Assembly (NCBI GenBank): GCA_009840575.1
Contig: VXNO01000170.1
Coordinates: 1 to 37,316, forward strand
Length of the DNA: 37,316 nt
DNA from: Chloroflexota bacterium
GTDB taxonomy: Bacteria; Chloroflexota; Anaerolineae; Aggregatilineales; Phototrophicaceae
Direction: 5' to 3'
Of the stretch, positions 15,624 through 23,490 are shown one piece after another. The stretch's first letter is position 1; every line of letters begins with the position of its first letter. The notes beneath the pieces are model-generated. The model was not told where the DNA came from and ran no database searches. It was given only the letters and a program-made list of their open reading frames with translations. The translations under genes were made by a program, and so were the position numbers.

Positions 15624-15728
15624 TATGCGCGCCAAAACTTGCCCCTCCTCAGTGACGCATCGGGGCAACAGGGATTGAGCGGGCGATACCAACATCGCCC
15701 CTAGGACTTCTGAGGCGAGGCGGCGCGC

Positions 15729-16772
15729 TTAGCTCATCAACCGCTGCATAACACCATCCAGCGCTGACTTCGGTGGGCGCAGGTCGCTTGCGCGCAGTTG
15801 TGCCAGCGGCGTCGCCACCAGTTCTTCGGTCTGCGCCAGCGTCGGGCGCGGTTCTTCGTAGTAGATCAGCCCGGTTGAGAAGATCTGCTCGCGCATGGAC
15901 CTTTCCAGCACATCAATTGCCATGCGGCGGTTGCGCGGGTCGTGGTCATTTTCCAGCTTCTTCAAGCGGATGAAGCTGCCATCGTGCATCTCTACATCGA
16001 TGATATCGCCTTCTTCATAGTCGCCGACGGTGATTTCTTCTTGGGCATGCACATAATCGGGCGCGAGGATTTGAATCTCGTGCAGCGGGATCTCGTTGTC
16101 CTTGCCGTAGGGGTAGCTCTTGGTCGAGGTTTCGGCATTGTTGAAGGTAACGCAGGGGCTGATGATATCCAGCAGCGCCGTGCCAGGATGCCGCACAGCC
16201 GCTTGCAGCAGCGCCTGCACCTGCTTGGCATCGCCACTGAAGCTGCGCGCGACGAAGGTGCAGCCGGCGATGACCGCTTCCAGCGCCAGGTCGATGGGTG
16301 GCATGTGGTTCGTCCCGTAATACTTCAGGAATTGCCCTTCGTCCGCCGTCGCCGAGAATTGCCCTTTGGTTAAGCCGTAGACGCCGTTGTTCTCGATGAT
16401 GTAGACAAAAGGCACATTGCGGCGGATGACATGCTTGAACTGTCCCATGCCGATGCTGCCGGTATCGCCATCGCCGCTGACCGCGATGCAAGCCAGGTCA
16501 GTATTCGCCAGCAGCGCGCCCGTAACCACCGACGGCATGCGTCCATGCAGCGCGTTGAAGCCGTGCGAGCCGCCCAGGAAATAAGCCGGCGTCTTGCTAG
16601 AACAGCCGATACCGCTGACCTTGATAATCTTGTGCTGCTCCAAGCCCAGCTCATAAGCCATGGTGATGAGCTGGTTGGAGATCGAGTCGTGCCCGCAGCC
16701 GGGGCAGAGCGTGCTGGGTTTGCCGCGATATTCGGTTCGTTTCAAGCCCAATTGGTTTACGCGTGGCGGCAT
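15729..16772 (-). CDS. korB: 2-oxoacid:ferredoxin oxidoreductase subunit beta
   Basis: A 347-residue TPP-binding subunit. It has STLCPGCGHDSI near the N-terminus, SGIGCSSKTPAYF, the TPP motif SGDGDTGSIGMGQFKH and ENNGVYGLTKGQFSAT. The KorB/OFOR-beta pattern of a CxxC plus a distant cysteine as iron-sulfur ligands appears to be present. With KorA it oxidatively decarboxylates a 2-oxoacid (2-oxoglutarate most likely) to acyl-CoA while reducing ferredoxin, or runs in reverse. The substrate cannot be proven from sequence. It is 2 nt downstream of korA, within one operon. Confidence 0.93.
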   Translation of the reverse strand: MPPRVNQLGLKRTEYRGKPSTLCPGCGHDSISNQLITMAYELGLEQHKIIKVSGIGCSSKTPAYFLGGSHGFNALHGRMPSVVTGALLANTDLACIAVSGDGDTGSIGMGQFKHVIRRNVPFVYIIENNGVYGLTKGQFSATADEGQFLKYYGTNHMPPIDLALEAVIAGCTFVARSFSGDAKQVQALLQAAVRHPGTALLDIISPCVTFNNAETSTKSYPYGKDNEIPLHEIQILAPDYVHAQEEITVGDYEEGDIIDVEMHDGSFIRLKKLENDHDPRNRRMAIDVLERSMREQIFSTGLIYYEEPRPTLAQTEELVATPLAQLRASDLRPPKSALDGVMQRLMS

Positions 16773-16774
16773 GG

Positions 16775-18607
16775 TTAACCCTCCTGTTCGATGAGGTTCT
16801 GGTAAATCCAGCTTGGCGTCATCGGCAAGCCATCGCCCAGCGCCAAGGGACGGACATGCGAGATATTTTCGGGATGTTCCAAGCGGATGAGCTGTGTCAA
16901 CTGCCCATCAAAGTTATTTTCGATGACGAAGATGCTCTTGTGTGCATCGATGAAATCGCTGACGGAAGCCGCTAGCGGCAGCGCCAGCACGCGCAGGTAG
17001 TTGGTCGGGATGCCTTCGTTTTCCAGCCAGTCGCGCGCTTCACGGATGGCGTCGTCGTTGGTGCCGAAGCTGATAATGCCGATGTCGGCTTCGCGCCTAT
17101 CGTCGATGATTGGCTGGGGCAGCAGGGCGCGCGCTGTTTCCATCTTCAGGCGCAGGCGCCGCATATTCTCGATCCAGTCGTCGCTGCGCTCGCTGTAGGT
17201 CGCCATCTCATCGTGGCCCGTCCCGCGCGCGAAGTAGGCGGCGAAAGGATGCGCCGTGCCCGGCACAGTCCGATAGGGGATGCCATCGCCATCGACATCC
17301 ATGTAGCGTCCCCACTTGCCGTGCTCGTCGATGAAGCTGCGCAGAGTATGCTCATCCAGCCGCTTGCCGCGATCCATCGCTTGGTCGGGGTAGTCGAATG
17401 GCTCGCTGAGCCAGTTGTTCATGCCCAGGTCGAGGTCGCTAATAACAAAGACCGGGCTTTGCAGCGCCTCGGCGATATCAAAGGAGCGCCAGCCGAATTC
17501 AAAGGCCTCTTGCAGGTTGCCCGGCAGCAGGCAAATCTGCCGGCTGTCGCCATGCCCAAGGAAATGCGTGAAGAGCAGGTCGCCTTGGCTGGTGCGCGTG
17601 GGCAAGCCCGTGCTTGGACCCATGCGGGTGATATTCCAAAACACAGTCGGTATCTCGGCGAAATAAGCCAAGCCGGCGAACTCGGCCATCAGGCTGATGC
17701 CGGGACCGCTGGTGCTGGTCAAGGCGCGCGCGCCCGCCCAGCCCGCGCCGGTGATGATGCCCGCCGCCGCCAGCTCATCTTCGGCTTGCACGATAGCGAT
17801 GGTATTTTCGCCGGCGTCGTTTTGGCGCAGGTTGCGGAAGCCGATGATGCCATCGACAAAGCTGGTCGAGGGCGTGATGGGGTACCAAGCCACGACATTG
17901 ACGCCACCGAAAACTGCGCCCAGCGCGCCCGCGTCATTGCCCGTCATCATGATCTTGCCCTGTGTGCCATCCATGTGTTCAAACCGGAAGGGGTCGCTCT
18001 TGAGGATGTTCTCCGCTGTCCAGTCATAGGCCAGCTTGATGACGTCGTGGTTCATCCTGGCGGGTTTCTCGCGCCCCTTAAAATTGTCCAGCAGCACTTG
18101 ATAAATCAAGCCCAGCGGGATATCGAAGAGCTGGGCCACAGCGCCGACATAAGTCATATTCTCCACCAGCTTGCGGAATGCCGATGGCACAGTCGCTTGC
18201 CGCATCAGCTTGGTAACGGGGATGACATAATAGGAAATGTCATCGCGCTGGCGGATGATGCGGGCGATCTTATCGGTGGTGATGCAGACACCGCCCGGCG
18301 GCAGGTTCAGCACATCTTCGGGCGCGGTTTCGTTGTTGTAAGCGACCACGACCTCGGTGATTTCCTTGCGCGCCGTATAGCCGTCTTTGCTGGCGCGAAT
18401 CGTATACCAGGTCGGCAAACCCTTGATATTGGAAGGGAAGAGGTTCTTGCCGTTGACCGGGATGCCCATGCGAAAGAGCGACTTCACCAGCACATTGTTG
18501 GATGTCTGGCTGCCCGAGCCATTTTTTGTCGCCACCGAAAAAGCGAAGTCGTTGATTATCGGCGCGCGCTTGTCTAGCTTGCTTTGGATTTCTGCCTGGA
18601 TTGCCAT
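16775..18607 (-). CDS. korA: 2-oxoacid:ferredoxin oxidoreductase subunit alpha (gamma-alpha fusion)
   Basis: A 610-residue fusion. Residues about 15-200 are the gamma domain (FAFSVATKNGSGSQTSNN start, LFPSNIKGLPTWY). Residues about 215-600 are the alpha/pyrimidine domain with the signature WYPITPSTSFVDGI and EDELAAAGIITGAGWAGARA, ending in a C-terminal IGIISFGTND/FVIENNFDGQL domain. No ferredoxin-type CxxCxxC cluster is present, so electrons pass to ferredoxin via KorB. The ATG has no adjacent Shine-Dalgarno; AAGGAG lies 26 nt upstream with a hairpin between (see 18615-18640). It is downstream of the GntR regulator. Confidence 0.93.
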   Translation of the reverse strand: MAIQAEIQSKLDKRAPIINDFAFSVATKNGSGSQTSNNVLVKSLFRMGIPVNGKNLFPSNIKGLPTWYTIRASKDGYTARKEITEVVVAYNNETAPEDVLNLPPGGVCITTDKIARIIRQRDDISYYVIPVTKLMRQATVPSAFRKLVENMTYVGAVAQLFDIPLGLIYQVLLDNFKGREKPARMNHDVIKLAYDWTAENILKSDPFRFEHMDGTQGKIMMTGNDAGALGAVFGGVNVVAWYPITPSTSFVDGIIGFRNLRQNDAGENTIAIVQAEDELAAAGIITGAGWAGARALTSTSGPGISLMAEFAGLAYFAEIPTVFWNITRMGPSTGLPTRTSQGDLLFTHFLGHGDSRQICLLPGNLQEAFEFGWRSFDIAEALQSPVFVISDLDLGMNNWLSEPFDYPDQAMDRGKRLDEHTLRSFIDEHGKWGRYMDVDGDGIPYRTVPGTAHPFAAYFARGTGHDEMATYSERSDDWIENMRRLRLKMETARALLPQPIIDDRREADIGIISFGTNDDAIREARDWLENEGIPTNYLRVLALPLAASVSDFIDAHKSIFVIENNFDGQLTQLIRLEHPENISHVRPLALGDGLPMTPSWIYQNLIEQEG

Positions 18608-18614
18608 GAGGGTT

Positions 18615-18640
18615 ACGCAGAAAGTTGCGTCTCACTCCTT
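18615..18640 (-). promoter_or_regulatory. Shine-Dalgarno separated from korA start by a small hairpin
   Basis: On the minus strand AAGGAGTGAG-ACGCA-ACTTTC-TGCGT-AACCCTC-ATG. The ribosome-binding site is 26 nt from the start, too far on its own. The perfect 5-bp stem ACGCA/TGCGT would reduce the effective spacing to about 10 nt. An in-frame TGA after AAGGAG rules out an earlier start near it. Confidence 0.5.
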
Positions 18641-18652
18641 TCGCAAAGGTGG

Positions 18653-19375
18653 TTACGAGTTGTTTCTTGACGTCGCCGGGACGCCACTTTCCTTTTGCCA
18701 CGCGGCTGGCTCGCGCTCGTGCCAAAGCAGCCGCGTATGTTCAATAAATGCCTGCCGCGCAAAGTCAAATTCACCGGCGCGGATGAGCTGCAAGATGCGC
18801 GCGTGATAATCCCAAACGCGCCGCAGATAGCCATAATCCATATAGCGATTGACACCCACTTCTTCGTACAAATCCCAATAGGCTTCCAATATGCCCAGCA
18901 CAAAGGCGTTGTCCAGATGCTTAAAAACGCCCAGATGAAAGCGGCGATGCTCGCGGTTGGGGATGTGAATAGGCGGTGAATCCAGCTTTTGGTTGGCGCT
19001 TTCGATGCAGGCTTGCATGTCCGCCAGGTCGCTGGCGCTGAGCAAAGCGCAGGCTTCGTTCCAATAGGCGGCTTCGACATGGTTGCGCAGCGAGGCGAAG
19101 GATTCAAAGCGCTCGCCACAAGCCAGCGCATACAGCGCGCTCAAGCGAACCGCCGGCGTGAAATTGTAGTTTTTTACACGGGTGCCCCGCTTGGAGCGCA
19201 CCTCCACCCAGCCCAGCGCCCGCGCCACTTCCAGTTGCTCGCGCACCTTGTTGGCGCTCATATCCAGGTGATTGTCATGGGTCAGTTCCTGGATAGACGG
19301 CAGCCGGTCGCCTGGCTGGTAGCCGCGTCGCACGATGTAATTCAGGAAATCCGAGCCAAGGTTGATATCGATCAT
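18653..19375 (-). CDS. GntR-family transcriptional regulator with FCD domain
   Basis: A 240-residue regulator from ATG 19375. Residues about 8-75 form a GntR winged helix (YQPGDRLPSIQELTHDNHLDMSANKVREQLE, wing EVRSKRGTRV). Residues about 85-225 are an all-helical FCD ligand domain with typical Asp/His/Arg-type positions (EHRRFHLGVF; DYHARILQLIRAGEFDFARQAFIEH). The track's TTG start at 19441 is rejected because that codon lies in the predicted -35 box. The gene lies 45 bp upstream of korA on the same strand, so it probably controls its own operon in response to a small organic acid. No clear Shine-Dalgarno is visible. Confidence 0.88.
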   Translation of the reverse strand: MIDINLGSDFLNYIVRRGYQPGDRLPSIQELTHDNHLDMSANKVREQLEVARALGWVEVRSKRGTRVKNYNFTPAVRLSALYALACGERFESFASLRNHVEAAYWNEACALLSASDLADMQACIESANQKLDSPPIHIPNREHRRFHLGVFKHLDNAFVLGILEAYWDLYEEVGVNRYMDYGYLRRVWDYHARILQLIRAGEFDFARQAFIEHTRLLWHEREPAAWQKESGVPATSRNNS

Positions 19376-19412
19376 TGATAGGATAAATTGGTTGAATGGA
19401 CTATGCTTATCA

Positions 19413-19441
19413 ATTGTATCATTTGATTCTACGTGTATCAA
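19413..19441 (-). promoter_or_regulatory. Predicted promoter of gntR-korA-korB operon
   Basis: On the minus strand TTGATA, exactly 17 nt, then TACAAT (5/6 at each box), with the expected transcript start about 30 nt before ATG 19375. The surrounding A/T-rich sequence contains imperfect palindromes (TATCAATTGTATCA, forward strand), a plausible GntR operator overlapping the -10 box. Confidence 0.65.
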
Positions 19442-19454
19442 GCGTTAGTTCACT

Positions 19455-19496
19455 GCCCCGGGCAATCGCTCAAAAATATATTTGCCACAGAGGCAG
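19455..19496 (+). repeat. Dispersed CACAGAG-type intergenic repeat
   Basis: GCCCCGGGCAATCGCTCAAAAATATATTTGCCACAGAGGCAG aligns well with 37239-37290 (GCGCCCAGGGCAATCGCATCAAAAACTATTTGCCACAGGGACACAG). Both lie just upstream of a minus-strand promoter. It sits between gntR and the aminotransferase gene. Confidence 0.7.
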
Positions 19497-19507
19497 GGGG
19501 TTTGGTG

Positions 19508-19532
19508 TGGGGGCGAGGTCTTGACTCGCCTG
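19508..19532. repeat. Palindromic GGGGCGAG repeat, partial copy
   Basis: GGGGGCGAGGTCTTGACTCGCC contains the arms GGCGAG/CTCGCC around a 7-nt loop, matching the core of the 220-247 and 27696-27720 elements. It adjoins the CACAGAG repeat and the 3' end of the aminotransferase gene, where it could also act as a transcript-end hairpin. Confidence 0.5.
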
Positions 19533-19542
19533 CAAATCACCT

Positions 19543-20712
19543 TCAGCCCAAGCGCAACTTTCTCATGCGCTCCGCCGCGCGCTCCAGTGTTTCATCGCTC
19601 TTGCAAAAGGCAAAGCGCACGTGGTTCTCGGCGTGGTGGCGGTGGCGCGCGCTGAAAAAAGCCGAGGGCGGGATAGTCGCCACGCCGATTTCTTGGATCA
19701 GATGCTTGCAGAACTCGACATCGTCCCCATCAAACACAGCCGAGAAATCGCCCATGATGAAATAAGTGCCTTCGGGCTGCATGGCGCTCATGCCGGCGGC
19801 GTCCAGTACCTGCATAACCAGGTCGCGCTTGCGACTGTAGAGCGCCTGGTATTCTTCGTAATAGCCACTGCCCAACGTGAAGGCGTAGGCTGTCGCCACC
19901 TGCGTCGGATGATTGGTGGCGAAGGTTACGAACTGGTGCGAACGCCACACGCCGGTTATCAATTCTGGCGCGCCATATACCCAGCCGATCTTCCAGCCAG
20001 TCATGCCGAAGGTTTTGCCCGCGCTGCCGATGGTCACTGTGCGCTCAAACATGCCCGGCAGCGAGGCGATGGCGATGTGCTGATGCCCCTCGAAGTAGAG
20101 ATGCTCGTAGACTTCGTCGGAAATGACGATGACATCGTGCTGAATGCACAGGTCAGCCAGCAGCTGCAGCTCGGCGCGGGTATAGACTCGCCCGGACGGA
20201 TTATTGGGCGTATTGAGGATGAGCGCGCGGGTATTGTCATTGAAAGCGGCGCGCAGCTCTTGTTCGTCAAGTGTCCAGTTGGGCGGGTGCATCGGCACAT
20301 AGACCGGTACGCCGCCCGCCATCTGTATGCCCGGCACATAGCTGTCATAATAAGGCTCAATGACAATGACTTCATCGCCAGGGTCAACCAAGCCCATGAT
20401 CGAGCAGAAGACGCCTTGGGTGGCACCGGCAGTCACGATGACTCCGCTGGCGGGGTCGACTGTCAGCCCATAAAATACCTCGGCATGGCGGGCGACGCCT
20501 TCACGCAAGGCGGGCAAACCCGGGCTGGGCGCGTATTGATTGACCAAGTCGCTGCGCAGAGCCGCGACCGCCGCGTCAATGATGGCTTGCGGGCCATCGA
20601 AGTCGGGTCGTCCCTGCCCCAGGTTGACGGCATTGTACCGCGCAGCCAACTGGTTGATCTCTGTAAATATCGTCGTGCCAAAAGGCGCGACGCGCTGGGC
20701 AAAGGTCGGCAT
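19543..20712 (-). CDS. Class I/II pyridoxal-phosphate aminotransferase (methionine/kynurenine aminotransferase-like)
   Basis: A 389-residue fold-type I aminotransferase. It has NLGQGRPDFDGP near residue 30, TAGATQGVF, LNTPNNPSGRVYTRAEL, ISDEVYEHLYFEG (PLP-binding Asp and Tyr) and the Schiff-base lysine in SAGKTFGMTGWKIGW. The C-terminal VRFAFCKSDETLERAAERM carries the substrate-carboxylate Arg. The overall sequence resembles the YbdL/kynurenine aminotransferase group, which uses methionine or aromatic amino acids. The exact donor is uncertain. A GAGGCGGG site precedes ATG 20712. It appears to be a single-gene unit with its own promoter. Confidence 0.9.
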   Translation of the reverse strand: MPTFAQRVAPFGTTIFTEINQLAARYNAVNLGQGRPDFDGPQAIIDAAVAALRSDLVNQYAPSPGLPALREGVARHAEVFYGLTVDPASGVIVTAGATQGVFCSIMGLVDPGDEVIVIEPYYDSYVPGIQMAGGVPVYVPMHPPNWTLDEQELRAAFNDNTRALILNTPNNPSGRVYTRAELQLLADLCIQHDVIVISDEVYEHLYFEGHQHIAIASLPGMFERTVTIGSAGKTFGMTGWKIGWVYGAPELITGVWRSHQFVTFATNHPTQVATAYAFTLGSGYYEEYQALYSRKRDLVMQVLDAAGMSAMQPEGTYFIMGDFSAVFDGDDVEFCKHLIQEIGVATIPPSAFFSARHRHHAENHVRFAFCKSDETLERAAERMRKLRLG

Positions 20713-20749
20713 AGTTCCCGCCTCGTTATGCTTTGAAAACTATCGCAAC

Positions 20750-20760
20750 ACTATAGCACA
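20750..20760 (-). promoter_or_regulatory. Predicted extended -10 promoter of the aminotransferase gene
   Basis: On the minus strand TGTGCTATAGT: extended TGn plus a TATAGT -10 box about 38 nt before the ATG. No good -35 box is seen; the upstream region lies within the rnhA 3' end. Confidence 0.5.
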
Positions 20761-20775
20761 AGCTCGCCCTGCGCC

Positions 20776-21672
20776 CTAGCCGCCCGTTGTTGCTCCATCC
20801 TGCAGCGCCGCAGCCGCCAATGCCTTGCCGCGCTGGAATTGGGGTATATCATCGCGCGCCTTGACGAAGCGGAAGTAGAACCGCCGCCCTGCCTGCAATT
20901 CGCGCAATGCCCGCCAGTGCCGCTGGTGTTTGACTGGCTTGCCATCACGTGTTCGCCAGCCGCGCGCCTGCCAGCCCGCCAGCCACAAGCTCATGCCTTT
21001 TGCCAGGTATTCCTGCGCCGTAAAAAGGGTCGCGTCAGCATCGGCGGGCAAGCTGCGCAGCGCCGCAATCGCGCTAATTAAGCTGCCTTCCAGCTCGCTG
21101 GTGTCCGCCAGGCAGCCATTCATTTCGCGCGTTTCGCCGTCCCAGACGATGACCGCGCCCCAGCCAGTCGAGCGGCTTTTGCGCTGGTAGCGGGTCGATA
21201 GGTAGATTGCGAAGGGTGTATCGGGCAATGGGGCGGCTTGCGTCTGGGGATTTTTCAGCGCTCGTTTGCTGCGTTCCGCCACCGCCAGCTTGTCGCACCG
21301 TTCATTGAGCGGGTCGCCAGCGTGCCCCTCGACATAGCGCCATTGGATATACTGCCGGGCGGTGAGTTCGTGGAATTCGCGCCAGAGGGCTTGGTTGGCT
21401 TTTGCTTTCTTCGCGCCGCGAGCGATGTCAATGACATAACGCGAATCGCTGACTACTGTGAGCTTGACGTGCCGCTCCAGCGCTTTGATGCCTTCGATGA
21501 CCGCGCGCAACTCCATTTGGTTGTTGGTCGTGTTGACTGCTCCGCCACTGATGACGGTCTCTTTCAACAGCGCGCCGTTGTCATCGCTGGCATGCAGGAT
21601 CGCCGCCCAGCCGCCCGGTCGGTTTGGCGCGTGGATATCGCATGCGCCATCGGTGTAGATGGTGATTTGCAT
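20776..21672 (-). CDS. rnhA: Ribonuclease HI with two RNase H domains, second one catalytically dead
   Basis: A 298-residue protein, about twice a normal RNase HI. Residues 1-132 are an RNase H1 domain with the catalytic set Asp8 (YTDGAC), Glu54 (NQMEL), Asp76 (SDSRYV), His117 (EGHAGD) and Asp127 (ERCDKLA), but without the basic protrusion. Residues 153-290 are a second RNase H fold that aligns with E. coli RNase HI through the protrusion (LWLAGWQARGWRTRDGKPVK). Its catalytic positions are Ser159, Ser197, Ala219, Arg273 and Lys283. The first domain should cut the RNA of RNA-DNA hybrids, and the second may bind substrate. It has its own promoter and is divergent from the 21737 gene. Confidence 0.93.
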   Translation of the reverse strand: MQITIYTDGACDIHAPNRPGGWAAILHASDDNGALLKETVISGGAVNTTNNQMELRAVIEGIKALERHVKLTVVSDSRYVIDIARGAKKAKANQALWREFHELTARQYIQWRYVEGHAGDPLNERCDKLAVAERSKRALKNPQTQAAPLPDTPFAIYLSTRYQRKSRSTGWGAVIVWDGETREMNGCLADTSELEGSLISAIAALRSLPADADATLFTAQEYLAKGMSLWLAGWQARGWRTRDGKPVKHQRHWRALRELQAGRRFYFRFVKARDDIPQFQRGKALAAAALQDGATTGG

Positions 21673-21702
21673 AAAGCCGCCATGTTGCAGTACGCTGGGG
21701 GC

Positions 21703-21713
21703 AGTCTAGCACA
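21703..21713 (-). promoter_or_regulatory. Predicted extended -10 promoter of rnhA
   Basis: On the minus strand TGTGCTAGACT, about 31 nt before the rnhA ATG. It is the same TGnTAGACT form as upstream of the FabG-type gene. No clear -35 box. Confidence 0.5.
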
Positions 21714-21736
21714 GGTGGGCGAGAGCGAAAACAGGC

Positions 21737-22171
21737 GTGGCGGAACCAGCCGACTTGCAAGCCATGCGCTACGAAGCGCTGCTGAAAATCATGCGCACGA
21801 TGGGCGGGGTAGCGCTCTCAGGCGCGGTGCCAACGCCGACCTTGGAGCTGGCCAAGCAACTCGGTATATCCATCACCGATGCCTGGATGTGCTTTGACAT
21901 CTACCGGACTTACTTCGGCAAAGACCTCAAAAAACAAGAGCTGGCGCACATGCTACAGACGACCGGCCTGATCTTCCTGGGCGGCGGCATCGCTGGCTAT
22001 GCCGGCATCCGCCTGGCGCAGGTTTTGCTGCGCGACCTGCTGGAAACCATCCCCATCGCCAATGCCATCATCACCGGCATCGCCTTTGGTAGCTCAACGC
22101 TGCTGCTTGGCTTGGCATGGCTGGCGCTGGTTGAGCAAAGTTATTTTGCAGGCGCGGGCGAAGCAAGCTAG
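21737..22171 (+). CDS. Hypothetical small membrane protein
   Basis: A 144-residue protein from a GTG start. The first 75 residues are soluble and helical (ADLQAMRYEALLKIMRTMGG, PTPTLELAKQLG). They are followed by two hydrophobic segments (about residues 76-95 and 108-133) joined by a short linker. I do not recognise a family. The glycine-rich GLIFLGGGIAGYAG and GIAFGSSTLLLGLAWLAL helices vaguely recall DUF697-type proteins, but I do not rely on this. It is divergent from rnhA, with about 64 bp between starts, and its stop shares CTAG with the convergent MFS gene. Confidence 0.65.
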   Translation: MAEPADLQAMRYEALLKIMRTMGGVALSGAVPTPTLELAKQLGISITDAWMCFDIYRTYFGKDLKKQELAHMLQTTGLIFLGGGIAGYAGIRLAQVLLRDLLETIPIANAIITGIAFGSSTLLLGLAWLALVEQSYFAGAGEAS

Positions 22172-23490
22172 CTGGTCTGCAGCGCCAGTTGCCGCAGGGT
22201 GAGGCTGCGGATCAAAGCCAGCAGCGCCAGCGCCAGCGCGCCACCGCCCAGGCTGACGAACAGGAAGCCGCCCAGCCCAAAGAGAAAGCCGCTGCTCAAT
22301 GTGCCAAGCCCGGCGCAGAATGCCACCAAAGTATCGTTGAAGCCGGCCACCCGCGTACGGTTGGCGCCGCTGAGGGCGTCCGCCAGCATCGACGAGCCAG
22401 CGACATAGCCGAAGTTCCAGCCCAAGCCCAGCAGAAACAAGCCCGCCAGCAAGTAGGGCATCTGCGTCGAGAGCGGCGCGATGATGGTTGAGGCGATCAA
22501 TATCAACGCGGCGATCACCATCATGCTGACGCGCCCATAGCGGTCGATGAGGTAGCCCGTCAGCGGCGACAAGCCAAACATGCCAAAGACATGCACGCCG
22601 ATGACCAGCGATACCTGCGCATTTTCGTGGTCAGCCAGGTGCATGTGCCAGGGCGTGATTGTCATCAAGGTGCTCATCACCGTCTGGCAGATGACCATCG
22701 ACAAAATCGCCAACTGCACATTGGGCAGGCGCAGCAAGTCGCGCAGCCGGTCGCCGCCGCCGGCTTTGGCGCTGGGGCTGGGCGCTTCGGAGTATTGTCG
22801 GGCGATTAGCGCTGGCTCCGGGCGCAGCAAGAGCCAGGTAATCAGCGTTGATATGAAGAGCAGAAACGAGGCGATGACCCAAGGTCCCGTCGTCAGCTCG
22901 CCCACGGTATTGGCATGCGGCATGACAATTTGCGCGAGAGGCGACTGGGCGAGCGCTGGTTCGAAAGGGATTTCCAAACCCAAAAATTGTGCCAGTCGGC
23001 TGCTCGGCGCGACCAAAGCGGGACCAAATACCGCGCCGATAGTGCCAGCGAAGACGACGCGGCCGATCATCTGCGCGCGGCGACCCACGGGGAAAATCTC
23101 GCCAACGACGAAGCGACTCATCTGCGAGCCACTGCGCGCGATGCCCATGCCCGCTGAGCTGATGAGCAGCAGCGCGAACCAGCCATTCAGCACCGCCACC
23201 AAGCCCAGCAGCGCGCCCAGCAGCCCAAAGCCATAAGCAGTTAGCAAGCCCATGCGCCGCCCAAAGCGCCCCATGATGAGGCCCATGCTGTAGGCGAAGA
23301 GCGAATGTGAAAAAGTTACGACAGTCGTGGGCATGCCCGCCGCCGCGTCCGAGCCGCCCAGGATGCCCGCCGCGATGGAATGCAACGTGAGTATCGCAAT
23401 CTGCGCCGCCGAGAACAAACTCTGCGAAAGAAATATCGTGATTAGCAGCCGCTGACTTACGCGCAGCGGATACGCGGGCGATTCGCTCAT
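22168..23490 (-). CDS. Major facilitator superfamily transporter
   Basis: A 440-residue protein with about 12 TM helices and the MFS loop signatures [10 protein letters not shown] (after TM2) and [13 protein letters not shown] (after TM8). An extra 50-residue segment between TM6 and TM7 contains a periplasmic-looking insert ([18 protein letters not shown]) before TM6. The substrate is unknown; drug/metabolite proton antiporters have this layout. The ATG overlaps the aconitase stop (ATGA), so it is the second gene of the acnA operon, which may hint at transport of a TCA-related organic acid, though this is only context. Confidence 0.9.
   Translation of the reverse strand: MSESPAYPLRVSQRLLITIFLSQSLFSAAQIAILTLHSIAAGILGGSDAAAGMPTTVVTFSHSLFAYSMGLIMGRFGRRMGLLTAYGFGLLGALLGLVAVLNGWFALLLISSAGMGIARSGSQMSRFVVGEIFPVGRRAQMIGRVVFAGTIGAVFGPALVAPSSRLAQFLGLEIPFEPALAQSPLAQIVMPHANTVGELTTGPWVIASFLLFISTLITWLLLRPEPALIARQYSEAPSPSAKAGGGDRLRDLLRLPNVQLAILSMVICQTVMSTLMTITPWHMHLADHENAQVSLVIGVHVFGMFGLSPLTGYLIDRYGRVSMMVIAALILIASTIIAPLSTQMPYLLAGLFLLGLGWNFGYVAGSSMLADALSGANRTRVAGFNDTLVAFCAGLGTLSSGFLFGLGGFLFVSLGGGALALALLALIRSLTLRQLALQTS

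Noticed and set aside
17213-18577. 454-codon plus-strand ORF opposite korA
   Set aside because: It is the complement of a well-recognised gene; the translation is low-complexity, His/Ala/Arg-rich and has no domain. Long antisense ORFs are common at this base composition.
19621-20736. 371-codon plus-strand ORF opposite the aminotransferase
   Set aside because: Antisense shadow of an enzyme with all PLP motifs; no ribosome-binding site or domain.
22580-23236. 218-codon plus-strand ORF opposite the MFS gene
   Set aside because: Complement of transmembrane codons; composition is typical of a shadow frame.
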